The notes beneath the pieces were generated by a model, which was given only the letters and a program-made list of their open reading frames with translations, did not search any database and was not told where the DNA came from. A DNA stretch of 64,000 bases, taken from positions 1,798,001 to 1,862,000 of the forward strand of contig NZ_CP028487.1 in NCBI RefSeq assembly GCF_003048255.1, read 5' to 3'. Of this stretch, positions 1-10,307 are shown in pieces. A program made the position numbers and the translations under genes. Each line of letters opens with the position of its first letter. Position 1 is the stretch's first letter. This DNA is from Yersinia massiliensis (GTDB lineage: Bacteria; Pseudomonadota; Gammaproteobacteria; Enterobacterales; Enterobacteriaceae).

Positions 1-60
1 GCGGCAGCCGCAGATGAGGTGTTTTTAGTGGTTTCGGGTATTGAGGTAAAGATTAAATGA
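1..60 (+). CDS. cobU: CobU C-terminus (adenosylcobinamide kinase/guanylyltransferase), partial
   Basis: Only the last 19 codons lie in the window. The frame ends in [15 protein letters not shown] followed by TGA, which matches my memory of the conserved CobU C-terminus. The TGA overlaps the cobS start codon (ATGA), so the two are translationally coupled. CobU makes adenosylcobinamide-GDP, the substrate of the next gene product. Confidence 0.8.
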   Translation, partial: AAAADEVFLVVSGIEVKIK

Positions 61-803
61 GCCTGCGGTTATTTCTCGCCACCTTACAGTTTATGACTCG
101 CATTCCTGTGCCTGAGCGCTGGACACAAGGGCTGGCGATGGATCAATACGAGCGCGGTATTGTCGGCTTCCCTTTGATTGGCCTGATTGTGGGGCTGATC
201 GGCGGCGTGGTCTTTACGCTGTTGGCCCCTTGGTGCGGTGTACCGCTGGCGGCGCTGGGCTATGTGTTGGCGCTGGCGTTGGTGACCGGTGCTTTTCATC
301 TCGATGGGCTGGCCGATACCTGTGATGGGGTGTTTTCCGCGCGTAAGCGTGAACAGATGCTAGAGATCATGCGCGATAGCCGCCTCGGCACCAACGGCGG
401 GTTGGCGCTGATCTTTATTGTGGTGGCAAAACTGCTGGTGGTAAGTGAACTGGCGCTACGTGATATGCCGATGCTCGCCACACTCACGGCGGCCTCGGTC
501 GCGGGCCGCACGATCATTGTGTTGCTGATGTATCGCCAGCGTTATGCCCGAGAAGGCAATGGGCTGGGCAATATCTATATCGGTAAAGTCACGGGTAAAC
601 AAACCGCCGTCACCTTGGCGGGTGGCGCGATATTGACGCTGTTACTCGGTAAGGGGGCAGCCGTGCTGGCCTTGGTGATCACCATGGCGGTGGTCTGGCT
701 ATTGGCGACTTATCTGCGCCGCCGTTTAGGGGGCCAAACCGGTGACACACTGGGTGCGGCGGCTGAAGTAGGTGAACTGGTGTTTTTGCTGGCGCTGCTG
801 TGA
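57..803 (+). CDS. cobS: Adenosylcobinamide-GDP ribazoletransferase (cobalamin synthase)
   Basis: CobS is an integral membrane enzyme that joins adenosylcobinamide-GDP to alpha-ribazole (phosphate) in the last steps of cobalamin assembly. The 248-residue protein has the normal family length and is very hydrophobic, with several membrane segments. It shows the acidic family motif [12 protein letters not shown] at about residues 80-91 and RDSRLGTNG shortly after. The start is the ATG that overlaps the cobU stop. cobC and cobT follow on the same strand with short gaps, so cobU-cobS-cobC-cobT is probably one operon, perhaps the tail of a larger cob cluster to the left. Confidence 0.95.
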   Translation: MSLRLFLATLQFMTRIPVPERWTQGLAMDQYERGIVGFPLIGLIVGLIGGVVFTLLAPWCGVPLAALGYVLALALVTGAFHLDGLADTCDGVFSARKREQMLEIMRDSRLGTNGGLALIFIVVAKLLVVSELALRDMPMLATLTAASVAGRTIIVLLMYRQRYAREGNGLGNIYIGKVTGKQTAVTLAGGAILTLLLGKGAAVLALVITMAVVWLLATYLRRRLGGQTGDTLGAAAEVGELVFLLALL

Positions 804-843
804 TAGCGCATCGCGCTGAATCCTCTCAATCTTGGGCTAACTT

Positions 844-1467
844 ATGCGACTTTTTCTGGTACGTCATGGGCAGACCGACGCCAATTTACGGGGCGTCTTT
901 TGTGGCCTGACCGATTTGCCACTGACCTCGCTGGGCGTACAGCAGGCCGGTCAGGTCGCGCAATGGTTAGCGGATGTCGATTTCTCTCATGCTGTGAGCA
1001 GCCAATTGCTGCGTGCGCGCCATACCGCCGATATCGTATTGGCGGGGCAGAGTGGCCTGAGTGCCGGTATCGACGCACAACTGAACGAAATGAATTTTGG
1101 TGAGTGGGAAATGCGCCATCATCAGGATTTGCAACGGGAAGACCCCGATGCTTGGGCCGCTTGGGTTGCCGACTGGCAGCAGGCTAGCCCTACCGGTGGC
1201 GAGTCTTTTCCGCAGTTTTCTGCCCGCGTTGAAGGGGCGGTTGAGCAGCTCAAATCTTTGAAGAATAATGATAATAATCACCTCTTGGTCGCTCATCAGG
1301 GTGTATTAAGCCTGATGTTGGCTCGCTTGCTGGAGATGCCTGCAGCGGCCATGTGGCACTTTCATTTTGAACAGGGTGCATACAGTGTGTTGACGATCCA
1401 CGATGGGTTTGCCACGCTGCGTGCGTTTAACAGTCAGGCTGTTTGGCAGCCTGCGACACGAGATTAA
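844..1467 (+). CDS. cobC: Alpha-ribazole phosphatase (histidine phosphatase family)
   Basis: CobC dephosphorylates alpha-ribazole 5'-phosphate or the adenosylcobalamin phosphate product. The N-terminus reads [14 protein letters not shown], the RHG catalytic signature of phosphoglycerate-mutase-like phosphatases. The second active-site histidine is probably in [13 protein letters not shown] near residue 150, and the acidic NEMNFGEWE motif lies between. Its 207 residues are typical for CobC. It sits between cobS and cobT, only 4 bp before cobT, and the context makes CobC more likely than a generic phosphoglycerate mutase. Confidence 0.92.
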   Translation: MRLFLVRHGQTDANLRGVFCGLTDLPLTSLGVQQAGQVAQWLADVDFSHAVSSQLLRARHTADIVLAGQSGLSAGIDAQLNEMNFGEWEMRHHQDLQREDPDAWAAWVADWQQASPTGGESFPQFSARVEGAVEQLKSLKNNDNNHLLVAHQGVLSLMLARLLEMPAAAMWHFHFEQGAYSVLTIHDGFATLRAFNSQAVWQPATRD

Positions 1468-1471
1468 CCAC

Positions 1472-2530
1472 ATGCAAAAACTTTCATCGATTCTGGCGAG
1501 AATTCCCCCTTTAGACAGCAAAGCAATGGCGCGCGCTCAAGTGCGGCTAGATGGCTTGCTTAAGCCCCCCGGCAGTCTGGGCCGTTTAGAAAAATTGGCG
1601 GTCCAACTGGCGGGGATGCGCGGGTTATATGGGCATCAGGTCGATCGCAAACAAATTATTGTGATGGCGGCTGACCACGGCGTTTACGATGAAGGCGTGG
1701 CGATTTCACCCCGAGCGGTCACCATGGTGCAGGCGCTCAATATGGTCAAAGGGGTCACCGGCGTTTGTGTGCTGGCCGCCAATGCGGGTGTGGAGGTGAA
1801 CATTGTTGATGTGGGTATCGACAGCGATACTTTACCGGGTGTGTTGGACATGAAAGTGGCCCGGGGTAGCGGCAATATCGCCCGTGAAGCTGCGATGACA
1901 CGTCAGCAAGCAGAAGACTTGCTTTTCGCCACTGCCAGACTGACCTTGCAACAAGCGGCAGAGGGCGTGAAAGTGTTTGGTGTTGGTGAACTGGGTATGG
2001 CAAACACCACGCCCGCGGCGGCGATGGTCAGCGTGTTGACTGACAGTGACCCCGAGCAGGTGGTGGGTATCGGGGCCAATTTCCCCAGCGAACAACTGCA
2101 CCATAAAGTGGCGGTTGTGCGCCGCGCCATTGAAACCAATCAACCGGATGCCAGCGATGGTATTGATGTATTGGCGAAAGTCGGCGGCTTTGATTTGGTT
2201 GGTATGACCGGTGTGATGCTCGGCGCGGCGGCGGCTGGGTTACCGGTGGTGCTGGATGGTTTTCTCTCTTATGCCTCGGCGCTGGCAGCCTGCCGTATCG
2301 CCCCCGGTGTACACGCCTATCTGATTCCGTCACATCTGTCGGCAGAGAAAGGTGCCGTTATCGCCCTTCAGCACCTGCAACTCGAGCCTTATTTGCAAAT
2401 GGGTATGCGGTTAGGTGAGGGCAGTGGTGCCGCGATTGCTATGCATTTGGTCGATGCAGCCTGTGCGATGTACAACAATATGGGCTTATTAGCCGAAAGT
2501 AATATTGAGTTACCGACGTCTGGTGCTTGA
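1472..2530 (+). CDS. cobT: Nicotinate-nucleotide--dimethylbenzimidazole phosphoribosyltransferase
   Basis: CobT transfers phosphoribose from nicotinate mononucleotide to 5,6-dimethylbenzimidazole, giving alpha-ribazole phosphate for CobS. The frame is open from 1403, but I place the start at the ATG at 1472 because [16 protein letters not shown] aligns with the usual CobT N-terminus and the upstream part lies inside cobC. This gives 352 residues. Family motifs visible are [42 protein letters not shown], and SHLSAEKG near the C-terminus. It is the last gene of the cob block and is followed by a strong inverted repeat. Confidence 0.95.
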   Translation: MQKLSSILARIPPLDSKAMARAQVRLDGLLKPPGSLGRLEKLAVQLAGMRGLYGHQVDRKQIIVMAADHGVYDEGVAISPRAVTMVQALNMVKGVTGVCVLAANAGVEVNIVDVGIDSDTLPGVLDMKVARGSGNIAREAAMTRQQAEDLLFATARLTLQQAAEGVKVFGVGELGMANTTPAAAMVSVLTDSDPEQVVGIGANFPSEQLHHKVAVVRRAIETNQPDASDGIDVLAKVGGFDLVGMTGVMLGAAAAGLPVVLDGFLSYASALAACRIAPGVHAYLIPSHLSAEKGAVIALQHLQLEPYLQMGMRLGEGSGAAIAMHLVDAACAMYNNMGLLAESNIELPTSGA

Positions 2531-2553
2531 TGGTTGGTTCTCTTTCGAACTCG

Positions 2554-2586
2554 CGTTGCAAAGGGGTGAGACGTCTCTTTGCAACG
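2554..2586 (+). terminator. Hairpin after cobT
   Basis: A perfect 10-bp inverted repeat (CGTTGCAAAG and CTTTGCAACG) surrounds a 13-nt loop that itself holds the palindrome GAGACGTCTC. It lies 24 bp after the cobT stop. No T-run follows directly, although a T6 tract occurs about 20 bp later, so intrinsic termination is possible but not certain. Confidence 0.5.
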
Positions 2587-2684
2587 TTGGCGAGACACCT
2601 GATTTTTTACGCGATGAACGATCAGATAATGTTATTATCCCCATGCGCATTTAAATAACAAATTCAAATGATTGGGTAAATGGC

Positions 2685-3578
2685 ATGCAAAAGCTTCTCT
2701 TTTCTGGTCGTATTAATCTGAAGATGATTCGCTATTTCCTCGCCGTATCAGAAGAGTTGCACTTCGGAAAAGCCGCTGAACGCCTTCATATATCGCAGCC
2801 CCCTTTAAGTCTGCAAATCAAAGAGTTGGAAGAAGCGTTAGGATTCCCTTTATTTATACGCGATAGCCGTAATGTGGTGCTCACCTTGGCCGGTGAAATG
2901 ATGCAAGCCGAAATGAAAGAGGTGTTTGAAAACATCGAAAACTCATTAAGCCGTGTCTCCTATATTGCGCGCCACGAACAAAGCCACTTGAATATCGGCA
3001 TTATTGGGTCAGCACTGTGGCATCAGCTATTGGAAAAATTTAAGCATTTTAAAACGCTGAATCCTCATACGACGTGGTCATTGCATGAATTTCCCCCCAG
3101 TAAGCAATTTGACGCGCTATTAAATAAAAAACTTGATATTGGGTTCTGGCGTTGTGCAGATTTGGAGCAGAACCCCGCACTGATTTACCAGCGAGTAGAA
3201 AAACAGCGTGTTAGTGTCGCAGTGTCATATGAGAGTGAGCTAGCCGAGTACGATGTGCTCTCGCTGAAGGACCTCTCCGGTCAGACCCTGATCTTTCTCA
3301 CTTTTACGCATTCAGGCTATTCGAAAAATCTTTACAACTGTTGCCTAAGCGCAGGTTGTCAGCCGCAGGGTATTTATCAATTCGATGAGCCACAAACTCA
3401 GTTGGCATTTGTAAACAGTAACTTGGGGATCGCATTAGTCCCTGAAAGCATGCAGGAGATACCCTGGCCGAATATTAAGTTTATTCCGCTGCAAGAGTAC
3501 CTTTCTGCTGACTTGTTTGCGGTTTATCCCCCAGATAATACCTCTCCCGCGTTGGAACGATTACTCGAATTATTCTGA
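2685..3578 (+). CDS. xapR: LysR-family regulator, XapR-like
   Basis: This 297-residue LysR-type regulator has an N-terminal winged HTH (about residues 13-72) reading FLAVSEELHFGKAAERLHIS and QPPLSLQIKELE. An effector-binding domain follows (about 95-295). The HTH and the tail LFAVYPPDNTSPALERLLEL resemble E. coli XapR as I remember it, and xapA-xapB orthologues lie 1.1 kb downstream. The likely role is xanthosine- or deoxyinosine-responsive activation of xapAB. Unlike the E. coli order xapA-xapB-xapR, the regulator is upstream here and a convergent exporter gene sits between. The start at 2685 gives a short N-terminal extension like that of XapR. Confidence 0.72.
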   Translation: MQKLLFSGRINLKMIRYFLAVSEELHFGKAAERLHISQPPLSLQIKELEEALGFPLFIRDSRNVVLTLAGEMMQAEMKEVFENIENSLSRVSYIARHEQSHLNIGIIGSALWHQLLEKFKHFKTLNPHTTWSLHEFPPSKQFDALLNKKLDIGFWRCADLEQNPALIYQRVEKQRVSVAVSYESELAEYDVLSLKDLSGQTLIFLTFTHSGYSKNLYNCCLSAGCQPQGIYQFDEPQTQLAFVNSNLGIALVPESMQEIPWPNIKFIPLQEYLSADLFAVYPPDNTSPALERLLELF

Positions 3579-3595
3579 GTCATTCGAATCATGAG

Positions 3596-4483
3596 TTAGC
3601 ATGACTTAGCTTTAATTAAAATCACCATGGCAATAATCACTAATATTGCGCCGCTGGCGATTTCACGCCATTGGATGACCTGACCCAACAGCATATTAGT
3701 GATAATGACTGATAGCGGAATAAGGTAAACATATCCTGATACTTTGGCCGGTGACAGCACAACACAGGCTTTTTGAAACAGGAAAAAACTCAGCGCAGTG
3801 GCGAAGGTCGCCAGATAGAGAATACCACTCCAAGTGATGATGCTGATATGCCGCCACTCAATCTCGGGCAACTGAAAGGCAACAAAGGCGGTCAGTAAAA
3901 CCGTGGCGCAAATTAAACTCCATCCCGTCAGCACTAATGCTTGCTCACCGCGATGCAGTTTTTTTACCACGATGGGATTCAATGCCATACCTAAACAGCC
4001 AAATAGAAACAAATAATCAGAAGGGATTAACGATAATTGTAAAACCTGCGACAAGTCACCTTTAAAAATAATTAATAGCGCGCCTAAAATCCCCATTAAT
4101 AATGCAATCAAGACTGGCCATGTCGATTTAGCTTTGATTAATACCATACTCATGATTAGGCTCATCAATGGGACGGTGGTATATAAGGCGCTGGAATTTA
4201 ATGCACTCGTGGTTTGCAGTGAAATTATCATGCAAGCGAAATAGAGCAGAGGTGGCAGGCTAATTAATGTATAGCGGCCTAAATCACGATAAGTTGGTCG
4301 CTTTAATCGCCTTTGTACCACCATTAATACGATAAAGAGTAGGCTAGCGATGGCATATCTCATCCATGTGATCACCATGGGGGGTAATGTCGTGCTGATG
4401 GTGGCGCTAGCAATAAAGGACCCGCCAAGCAGGGCGGTAAACCCGAGCATCTGCAGATGTGCTTTAAGTATTTTCGTTGTCAT
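3596..4483 (-). CDS. DMT-superfamily (EamA) permease
   Basis: This 295-residue membrane protein has about ten predicted helices arranged as two EamA repeats, starting with LQMLGFTALLGGSFIASATI. The N-terminal half carries the usual WMRYAIASLLFIVLM helix, and the second repeat ends in a lysine-rich tail (LIKAKSC). DMT proteins of this type usually export amino acids or other metabolites, and the substrate cannot be read from sequence. It converges on xapR with a 17-bp gap and diverges from xapA, so it may share control with the xanthosine genes and possibly export a purine-related product. That is inference only. Confidence 0.8.
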   Translation of the reverse strand: MTTKILKAHLQMLGFTALLGGSFIASATISTTLPPMVITWMRYAIASLLFIVLMVVQRRLKRPTYRDLGRYTLISLPPLLYFACMIISLQTTSALNSSALYTTVPLMSLIMSMVLIKAKSTWPVLIALLMGILGALLIIFKGDLSQVLQLSLIPSDYLFLFGCLGMALNPIVVKKLHRGEQALVLTGWSLICATVLLTAFVAFQLPEIEWRHISIITWSGILYLATFATALSFFLFQKACVVLSPAKVSGYVYLIPLSVIITNMLLGQVIQWREIASGAILVIIAMVILIKAKSC

Positions 4484-4695
4484 GTGCGCCCCGATTATCC
4501 TCTTATGATCAACGATAATTGCGTGGAAACACAGGTCAAACCATTACCTTTTCAGTATGGATAATCGGAATTTTAGTATTGGTCGTGCCATAACCCACTC
4601 CCTATGATGGGTATTGATTATCTCAGTCTCTACCTATTTGTTATTTAACCAGCTTATTTGCTCAGTATTAAATAAAAAAATTAAGGATTATTATT

Positions 4696-5553
4696 ATGAC
4701 AAACGTAAATACAACGATAGATACGGATTTCAGTGAGTTACCCTTTCAGGCCGTCGATTATATTCAGAAAATAAAGCCCGGGTTTAAACCTCAGATCGCA
4801 TTTATATTAGGCTCAGGTTTGGGTGAGCTGGTGGATCAAATCACGAATGACACCACAATTAGTTATGCCGATATTCCTGGGTTCCCAGTGAGTTCGGTGC
4901 ATGGTCATGCGGGTGAGCTTGTTTTAGGTCATCTATTTGGTGTTCCTGTGATGTGTATGAAAGGCCGTGGGCATTTCTACGAAGGGAAAGGCATGAGCAT
5001 CATGACCAATCCCGTGCGTACCTTTAAATTAATGGGCTGCGAGTTTTTATTCTGCACCAATGCGGCCGGTTCATTACGCCCAGAAGTCTTACCGGGTTCG
5101 GTTGTTATGTTAAAGGATCACATTAACACCATGCCGGGAACGCCATTAGTTGGGCCGAATGATGATCGCTTTGGTCCACGCTTCTTTAGTCTCGCCAATG
5201 CTTATGATAAAGACCTGCGCGCAGACATGGCGAATATTGCCCAACAACTTGATATTCCTCTGACTGAAGGCGTTTTTGTCTCTTATCCGGGGCCTTGCTT
5301 TGAAACACCGGCAGAAATCCGCATGATGCAAATTATCGGTGGTGATGTTGTCGGGATGTCTGTCGTACCTGAAGTTCTGTCTGCGGCACATTGCGGCTTA
5401 AAAGTCATTGCATTAACCGCGATTACGAATTTGGCTGAAGGGCTATCTGATGTGGTTCTTTCCCACGAACAAACCTTAAAATGCGCCAAATTAGCTTCCG
5501 TTAATTTCACCAAACTGATTGAAGCGTTCTTAAAGAGCAAAGCGACTGCCTGA
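4696..5553 (+). CDS. xapA: Xanthosine phosphorylase (purine nucleoside phosphorylase II)
   Basis: XapA cleaves xanthosine, inosine and guanosine with phosphate to the base plus ribose 1-phosphate. The 285-residue protein carries PNP/MTAP family signatures: AFILGSGLGEL, GFPVSSVHGHAGELVLGHL, MKGRGHFYEGKGMSIM, CTNAAGSLRPEVLPG and MSVVPEVLSAAHCGLKVIAL. These match E. coli XapA closely in order and wording. The start is the ATG at 4696, preceded by AAGGATTATT. xapB follows after 135 bp. The 212 bp upstream should hold the XapR-controlled promoter, but I saw no clear operator. Confidence 0.94.
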   Translation: MTNVNTTIDTDFSELPFQAVDYIQKIKPGFKPQIAFILGSGLGELVDQITNDTTISYADIPGFPVSSVHGHAGELVLGHLFGVPVMCMKGRGHFYEGKGMSIMTNPVRTFKLMGCEFLFCTNAAGSLRPEVLPGSVVMLKDHINTMPGTPLVGPNDDRFGPRFFSLANAYDKDLRADMANIAQQLDIPLTEGVFVSYPGPCFETPAEIRMMQIIGGDVVGMSVVPEVLSAAHCGLKVIALTAITNLAEGLSDVVLSHEQTLKCAKLASVNFTKLIEAFLKSKATA

Positions 5554-5688
5554 TTCAGATTATCTCTATCCGCTGTACTTGGTTCCCCATCATGCCCAGT
5601 ACAGCGGAAACTCGTTAAAGAGGGAAACCCTACAAATTTAATTCGCTAAAAATATTCCCTCGACGCATTCGTATCATGGAGAATAAAA

Positions 5689-6945
5689 ATGATAATAAAA
5701 AAACGGCTTAAAGTAATGTTCTTCCTACAGTTCTTTATCTGGGGTGCCTGGCTGGTGACATTGGGTGCCTACATGATGAATACACTGAATTTCACCGGTG
5801 CGCAGGTGGGGTTAGTCTATGGCGCGAAAGGGATTGCCTGTATTTTAATGCCAAGTATCGTTGGCATCATTGCTGACCGATGGGTTAAGGCCAATATTCT
5901 CTATGCCTGTTGCCACTTATTAGGGGCGGGTGCATTATTTGTCGCGGCTCAAATCTCAAATCCTCATTTCATGTTTTTTGTGATGCTATTTAATGCGATG
6001 GTTTATATGCCAACAATCGCGCTAGCGAATACCATCTCATATATCTGTTTAGAAAAAGCGGGGCTAGATACCATCAAGGATTTCCCGCCTGTCCGTGTTT
6101 TTGGCACTGTGGGTTTTATTTTTGCCATGTGGGCCATTAGCTTATCGGGATTCGAATTAAGCAATATTCAACTTTATATTGCTTCTGGTGCGGCACTGGT
6201 TTTGGCGATGTATGCATTTTCATTACCCAGTTGCCCGACCTCAAATGTGAAGAAGGACGGTTCGTGGGTCACTCTTTTAGGGCTGGATGCTTTCGTTTTA
6301 TTTAAACAAAAGAAAATGGCCATTTTCTTTTTATTTGCCATGTTATTAGGGGCATCACTGCAAATTAGCCATACTTTCAGCAGCCCATTTTTACATGATT
6401 TTGCCAAAAATCCGGTTTTTCACGATAGCTTAGTGGTGCAGTATCCATCCATATTATTGTCAATGGCACAATTTGCAGAAGTCTTTTTCATTCTGACGAT
6501 CCCCTTCTTTTTATCCCGCTTTGGTATTAAACGCGTGATGATGATCAGTATGGTGGCATGGACATTGCGCTTTACTTTGTTCGCCTACGGGGACCCTTCC
6601 GCATCGGGAATTGTATTATTGCTATTATCCATGCTGGTTTATGGTTGTGCTTTTGACTTCTTTAATATTTCCGGCGCAATTTATGTCGAAAAGGAAGTAG
6701 ACCGTAATATCCGAGGCAGTGCGCAAGGCTTATTTATGACGATGGTTAATGGCGTTGGCGCTTATGTCGGGGCGATATCCAGCGGACATGTCGTGGATTA
6801 CTTTACAGTAGAGGGAGTGAAGGACTGGCACAGTATTTGGTTATCTTTCGCCGCTTATACCCTGGTGCTACTCGTGATTTTTGTCTTTGTCTTCCAATAT
6901 AAGCATGACCCTTCTGAAATGCAGGATCGCCAATTGTCACATTAG
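5689..6945 (+). CDS. xapB: Xanthosine permease, NHS family MFS transporter
   Basis: This is a proton-linked nucleoside transporter of the inner membrane, 418 residues with 12 helices. It starts RLKVMFFLQFFIWGAWLVTLG, the NupG/XapB family opening. Strong similarity to E. coli XapB runs through FPPVRVFGTVGFIFAMWA, SQGLFMTMVNGVGAYVG-like text (AQGLFMTMVNGVG) and the C-terminal YKHDPSE. It lies directly behind xapA on the same strand and is probably co-transcribed. It would bring in the xanthosine that XapA phosphorolyses. NupG is the other possibility, but the xapA linkage favours XapB. Confidence 0.92.
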   Translation: MIIKKRLKVMFFLQFFIWGAWLVTLGAYMMNTLNFTGAQVGLVYGAKGIACILMPSIVGIIADRWVKANILYACCHLLGAGALFVAAQISNPHFMFFVMLFNAMVYMPTIALANTISYICLEKAGLDTIKDFPPVRVFGTVGFIFAMWAISLSGFELSNIQLYIASGAALVLAMYAFSLPSCPTSNVKKDGSWVTLLGLDAFVLFKQKKMAIFFLFAMLLGASLQISHTFSSPFLHDFAKNPVFHDSLVVQYPSILLSMAQFAEVFFILTIPFFLSRFGIKRVMMISMVAWTLRFTLFAYGDPSASGIVLLLLSMLVYGCAFDFFNISGAIYVEKEVDRNIRGSAQGLFMTMVNGVGAYVGAISSGHVVDYFTVEGVKDWHSIWLSFAAYTLVLLVIFVFVFQYKHDPSEMQDRQLSH

Positions 6946-6964
6946 TGATGTGACTGATAATTTC

Positions 6965-6991
6965 GGTGGCACTCAGAGAGAGAGTGCCACC
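6965..6991 (+). terminator. Hairpin between xapB and argG
   Basis: A perfect 10-bp inverted repeat (GGTGGCACTC and GAGTGCCACC) with a 7-nt AG-rich loop starts 19 bp after the xapB stop. Only TTGAATTC follows, so the T-tract is weak. It may act for both converging genes. Confidence 0.6.
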
Positions 6992-7052
6992 TTGAATTCA
7001 TGATAAGTGATGAGCCATCAGTCATTCAAAAATGAATAATGGTTAACCGCGA

Positions 7053-8417
<1,365 letters not shown>

Positions 8418-8467
8418 TTAAATCCTGTATGAATTAGGTCAGTCTGGCAAAGGTATCAATGCCTACA

Positions 8468-8541
8468 TTGATAGCGCAAAACCGGTATTCGAGTCAAAGA
8501 CATTTTGCATATTTATGTGTATTTATGTGCATAAGTATTTA
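8468..8541 (-). promoter_or_regulatory. argG promoter with tandem ARG-box-like sites
   Basis: On the minus strand TTGACT (8492-8497) and TATCAA (8468-8473) are 18 bp apart and fit a sigma-70 promoter. Directly upstream are TGCATATTTATGTG (8506-8519) and TGCATAAGTATTTA (8528-8541). These resemble ArgR half-site pairs (consensus about TGAAT-N4-ATTCA) and start 22 bp apart, about two helical turns, as paired ARG boxes do. The matches are imperfect, so the call rests on pairing and position. Confidence 0.5.
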
Positions 8542-8715
8542 TTTTGTACTTTGGCGAAATTGCGTTTCATTTAAATTAATTTGACGTTCTGTTATGATAC
8601 CGGCGTCGATTTTTTATCGCAGGTAACACGTTAAAATTTAAAGCGGAAAACCGCCATTGTAAACCGGCGTATCAGGATATTTCACCAGTGTGGTGAAAAG
8701 CGCGATGGGAGGCAA

Positions 8716-10140
8716 ATGGACGGGGTTTCAGGGACTGTAAAGTTGAAAATCTTGCGCGAAAGTGCGTGGTACAAAAAGCGTAAATCCTACCGAGTGTTAT
8801 TCTGGCGTGAGATAACGCCGTTGGCGATTCCGCTGTTTATCGAAGGGCTGTGCGTCTTATTGATGGGGGTATTCAGCACATTGCTGGTCAGTTGGCTCGG
8901 AAAAGAAGCCATGGCGGCGGTGGGCTTGGCAGACAGCTTCAATATGCTGATTGCCGCTTTTTTTACCTCTGTGGCGCTAGGAACATCCGTGGTGGTGTCA
9001 TTCAGCCTTGGCCAACGTAAGCGCAAACAAGCACAAACCGCCGCTCGAGAGTCCATCTCTCTGCTGGTCTTAATTTCCCTGCTTTTGGTGCTGTTAGTGC
9101 ACTTTGCCGGTGAGGGCATTATCAATCTGATGGCCAGTCAGGCCGATCCTGCCGTAAAAGATATGGCACTGACCTATCTCAACTTGACGGTCTGGAATTA
9201 CCCTGCCATGGCGATAACACTGGTGGGATGTGGTGCCATGCGCGGCGCAGGTAATACGCGCTTGCCGATGTTTATTAATATCGCGATGAATATCCTCAAT
9301 ATCGCCATCAGTAGTGTGCTGATCTATGGCCTATTCAGTTGGGATGGGTTGGGGTTTATTGGTGCCGGTATCGGTATCACGATTTCTCGCTACCTCGGCG
9401 CGATAGTGGTGGTATTGATGCTGATTTCGGGTGCCAACAATACGCTGCGCATTCCGTTCAAAGCCTATTTTATGCCCTTTACCTCCGCCATCATGTTAGA
9501 AGTTTTGAGCATTGGCATTCCCGCCAGTGTTGAATCGGTGATGTTCAGCGTGGGTAAACTGATTACCCAACGCTTTGTGGCGGGAATGGGCACTGAAGTG
9601 ATTGCCGGTAACTTTATTGCCTTTTCGATTGTGGGACTCATTAACCTACCCGGGAATGCGCTGGGATATAGTTCAACCATTATCATTGGCACACGATTGG
9701 GCAAAGGTCAGATTTTGCAGCCGATCCGCCAGATTAAGCATATTTTCTGGCTATCCACTTTAGGGGTGTGTTTCATCGCACTGCTATCCATTCCCAGTGC
9801 CGGATATTTGGCCTCGTTGTATACCGATGAACCGGGCGTGATCAACGTAGTGAAACATCTGATTTGGATAAATGCGCTATTTATGCCGATTTGGGCGGCG
9901 GCTTGGGTGTTGCCATCAAGCCTGAAAGGGGCGAAGGATGCCCGTTATACCATGTGGGTCGCGTTGGCGGGGATGTGGGGGTGTCGCATTATCGCAGGCT
10001 ATATCTTGGGAATAACGCTGGGTTTCGGTGTCACAGGCGTATGGATGGGGATGTTCCTTGACTGGATAGTGCGCGGTGTGCTGTTTTATCGGCGTATGTC
10101 AACAGGCCGCTGGCTGTGGCGTTATCGTTCCATGGATTAA
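8716..10140 (+). CDS. yeeO: MATE-family exporter, YeeO-like
   Basis: This 474-residue inner-membrane MATE protein has 12 predicted helices in two halves. The N-terminal WYKKRKSYRVLFWREITPLA and the run VSWLGKEAMAAVGLADSFNM closely resemble E. coli YeeO, which is reported to export dipeptides and flavin nucleotides. VESVMFSVGKLITQRFVAGM and the C-terminal GMFLDWIVRGVLFYRRM also fit. The N-terminus is shorter than that annotated for E. coli YeeO. The ATG at 8716 follows GGGAGGCAA, a strong ribosome binding site. It is a single gene divergent from argG. The substrate here is not shown by sequence. Confidence 0.85.
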   Translation: MDGVSGTVKLKILRESAWYKKRKSYRVLFWREITPLAIPLFIEGLCVLLMGVFSTLLVSWLGKEAMAAVGLADSFNMLIAAFFTSVALGTSVVVSFSLGQRKRKQAQTAARESISLLVLISLLLVLLVHFAGEGIINLMASQADPAVKDMALTYLNLTVWNYPAMAITLVGCGAMRGAGNTRLPMFINIAMNILNIAISSVLIYGLFSWDGLGFIGAGIGITISRYLGAIVVVLMLISGANNTLRIPFKAYFMPFTSAIMLEVLSIGIPASVESVMFSVGKLITQRFVAGMGTEVIAGNFIAFSIVGLINLPGNALGYSSTIIIGTRLGKGQILQPIRQIKHIFWLSTLGVCFIALLSIPSAGYLASLYTDEPGVINVVKHLIWINALFMPIWAAAWVLPSSLKGAKDARYTMWVALAGMWGCRIIAGYILGITLGFGVTGVWMGMFLDWIVRGVLFYRRMSTGRWLWRYRSMD

Positions 10141-10191
10141 TGTATTCGAGTCCTTACAACGTTTTTTTCTCATTTCTCTTCAGCGAATGAT

Positions 10192-10218
10192 TAAGCATTT
10201 TCCACCGATTGCCGATAA
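10192..10218 (+). promoter_or_regulatory. Flagellar sigma-28 (FliA) promoter for cheV
   Basis: GCCGATAA at 10211-10218 is the exact sigma-28 minus-10 consensus. Eleven bases upstream is TAAGCATT, matching five of eight positions of TAAAGTTT. The predicted transcript starts about 85 bp before the cheV ATG, so cheV is likely expressed with late flagellar genes. Confidence 0.72.
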
Positions 10219-10307
10219 ATATATAAGCAGAATGTTATTCCTTATTTTCCGAATGACTTAATTCGCCTTGTTATCATTTATCAATCTTCATTCGCGTTGG
10301 GGAAAGT

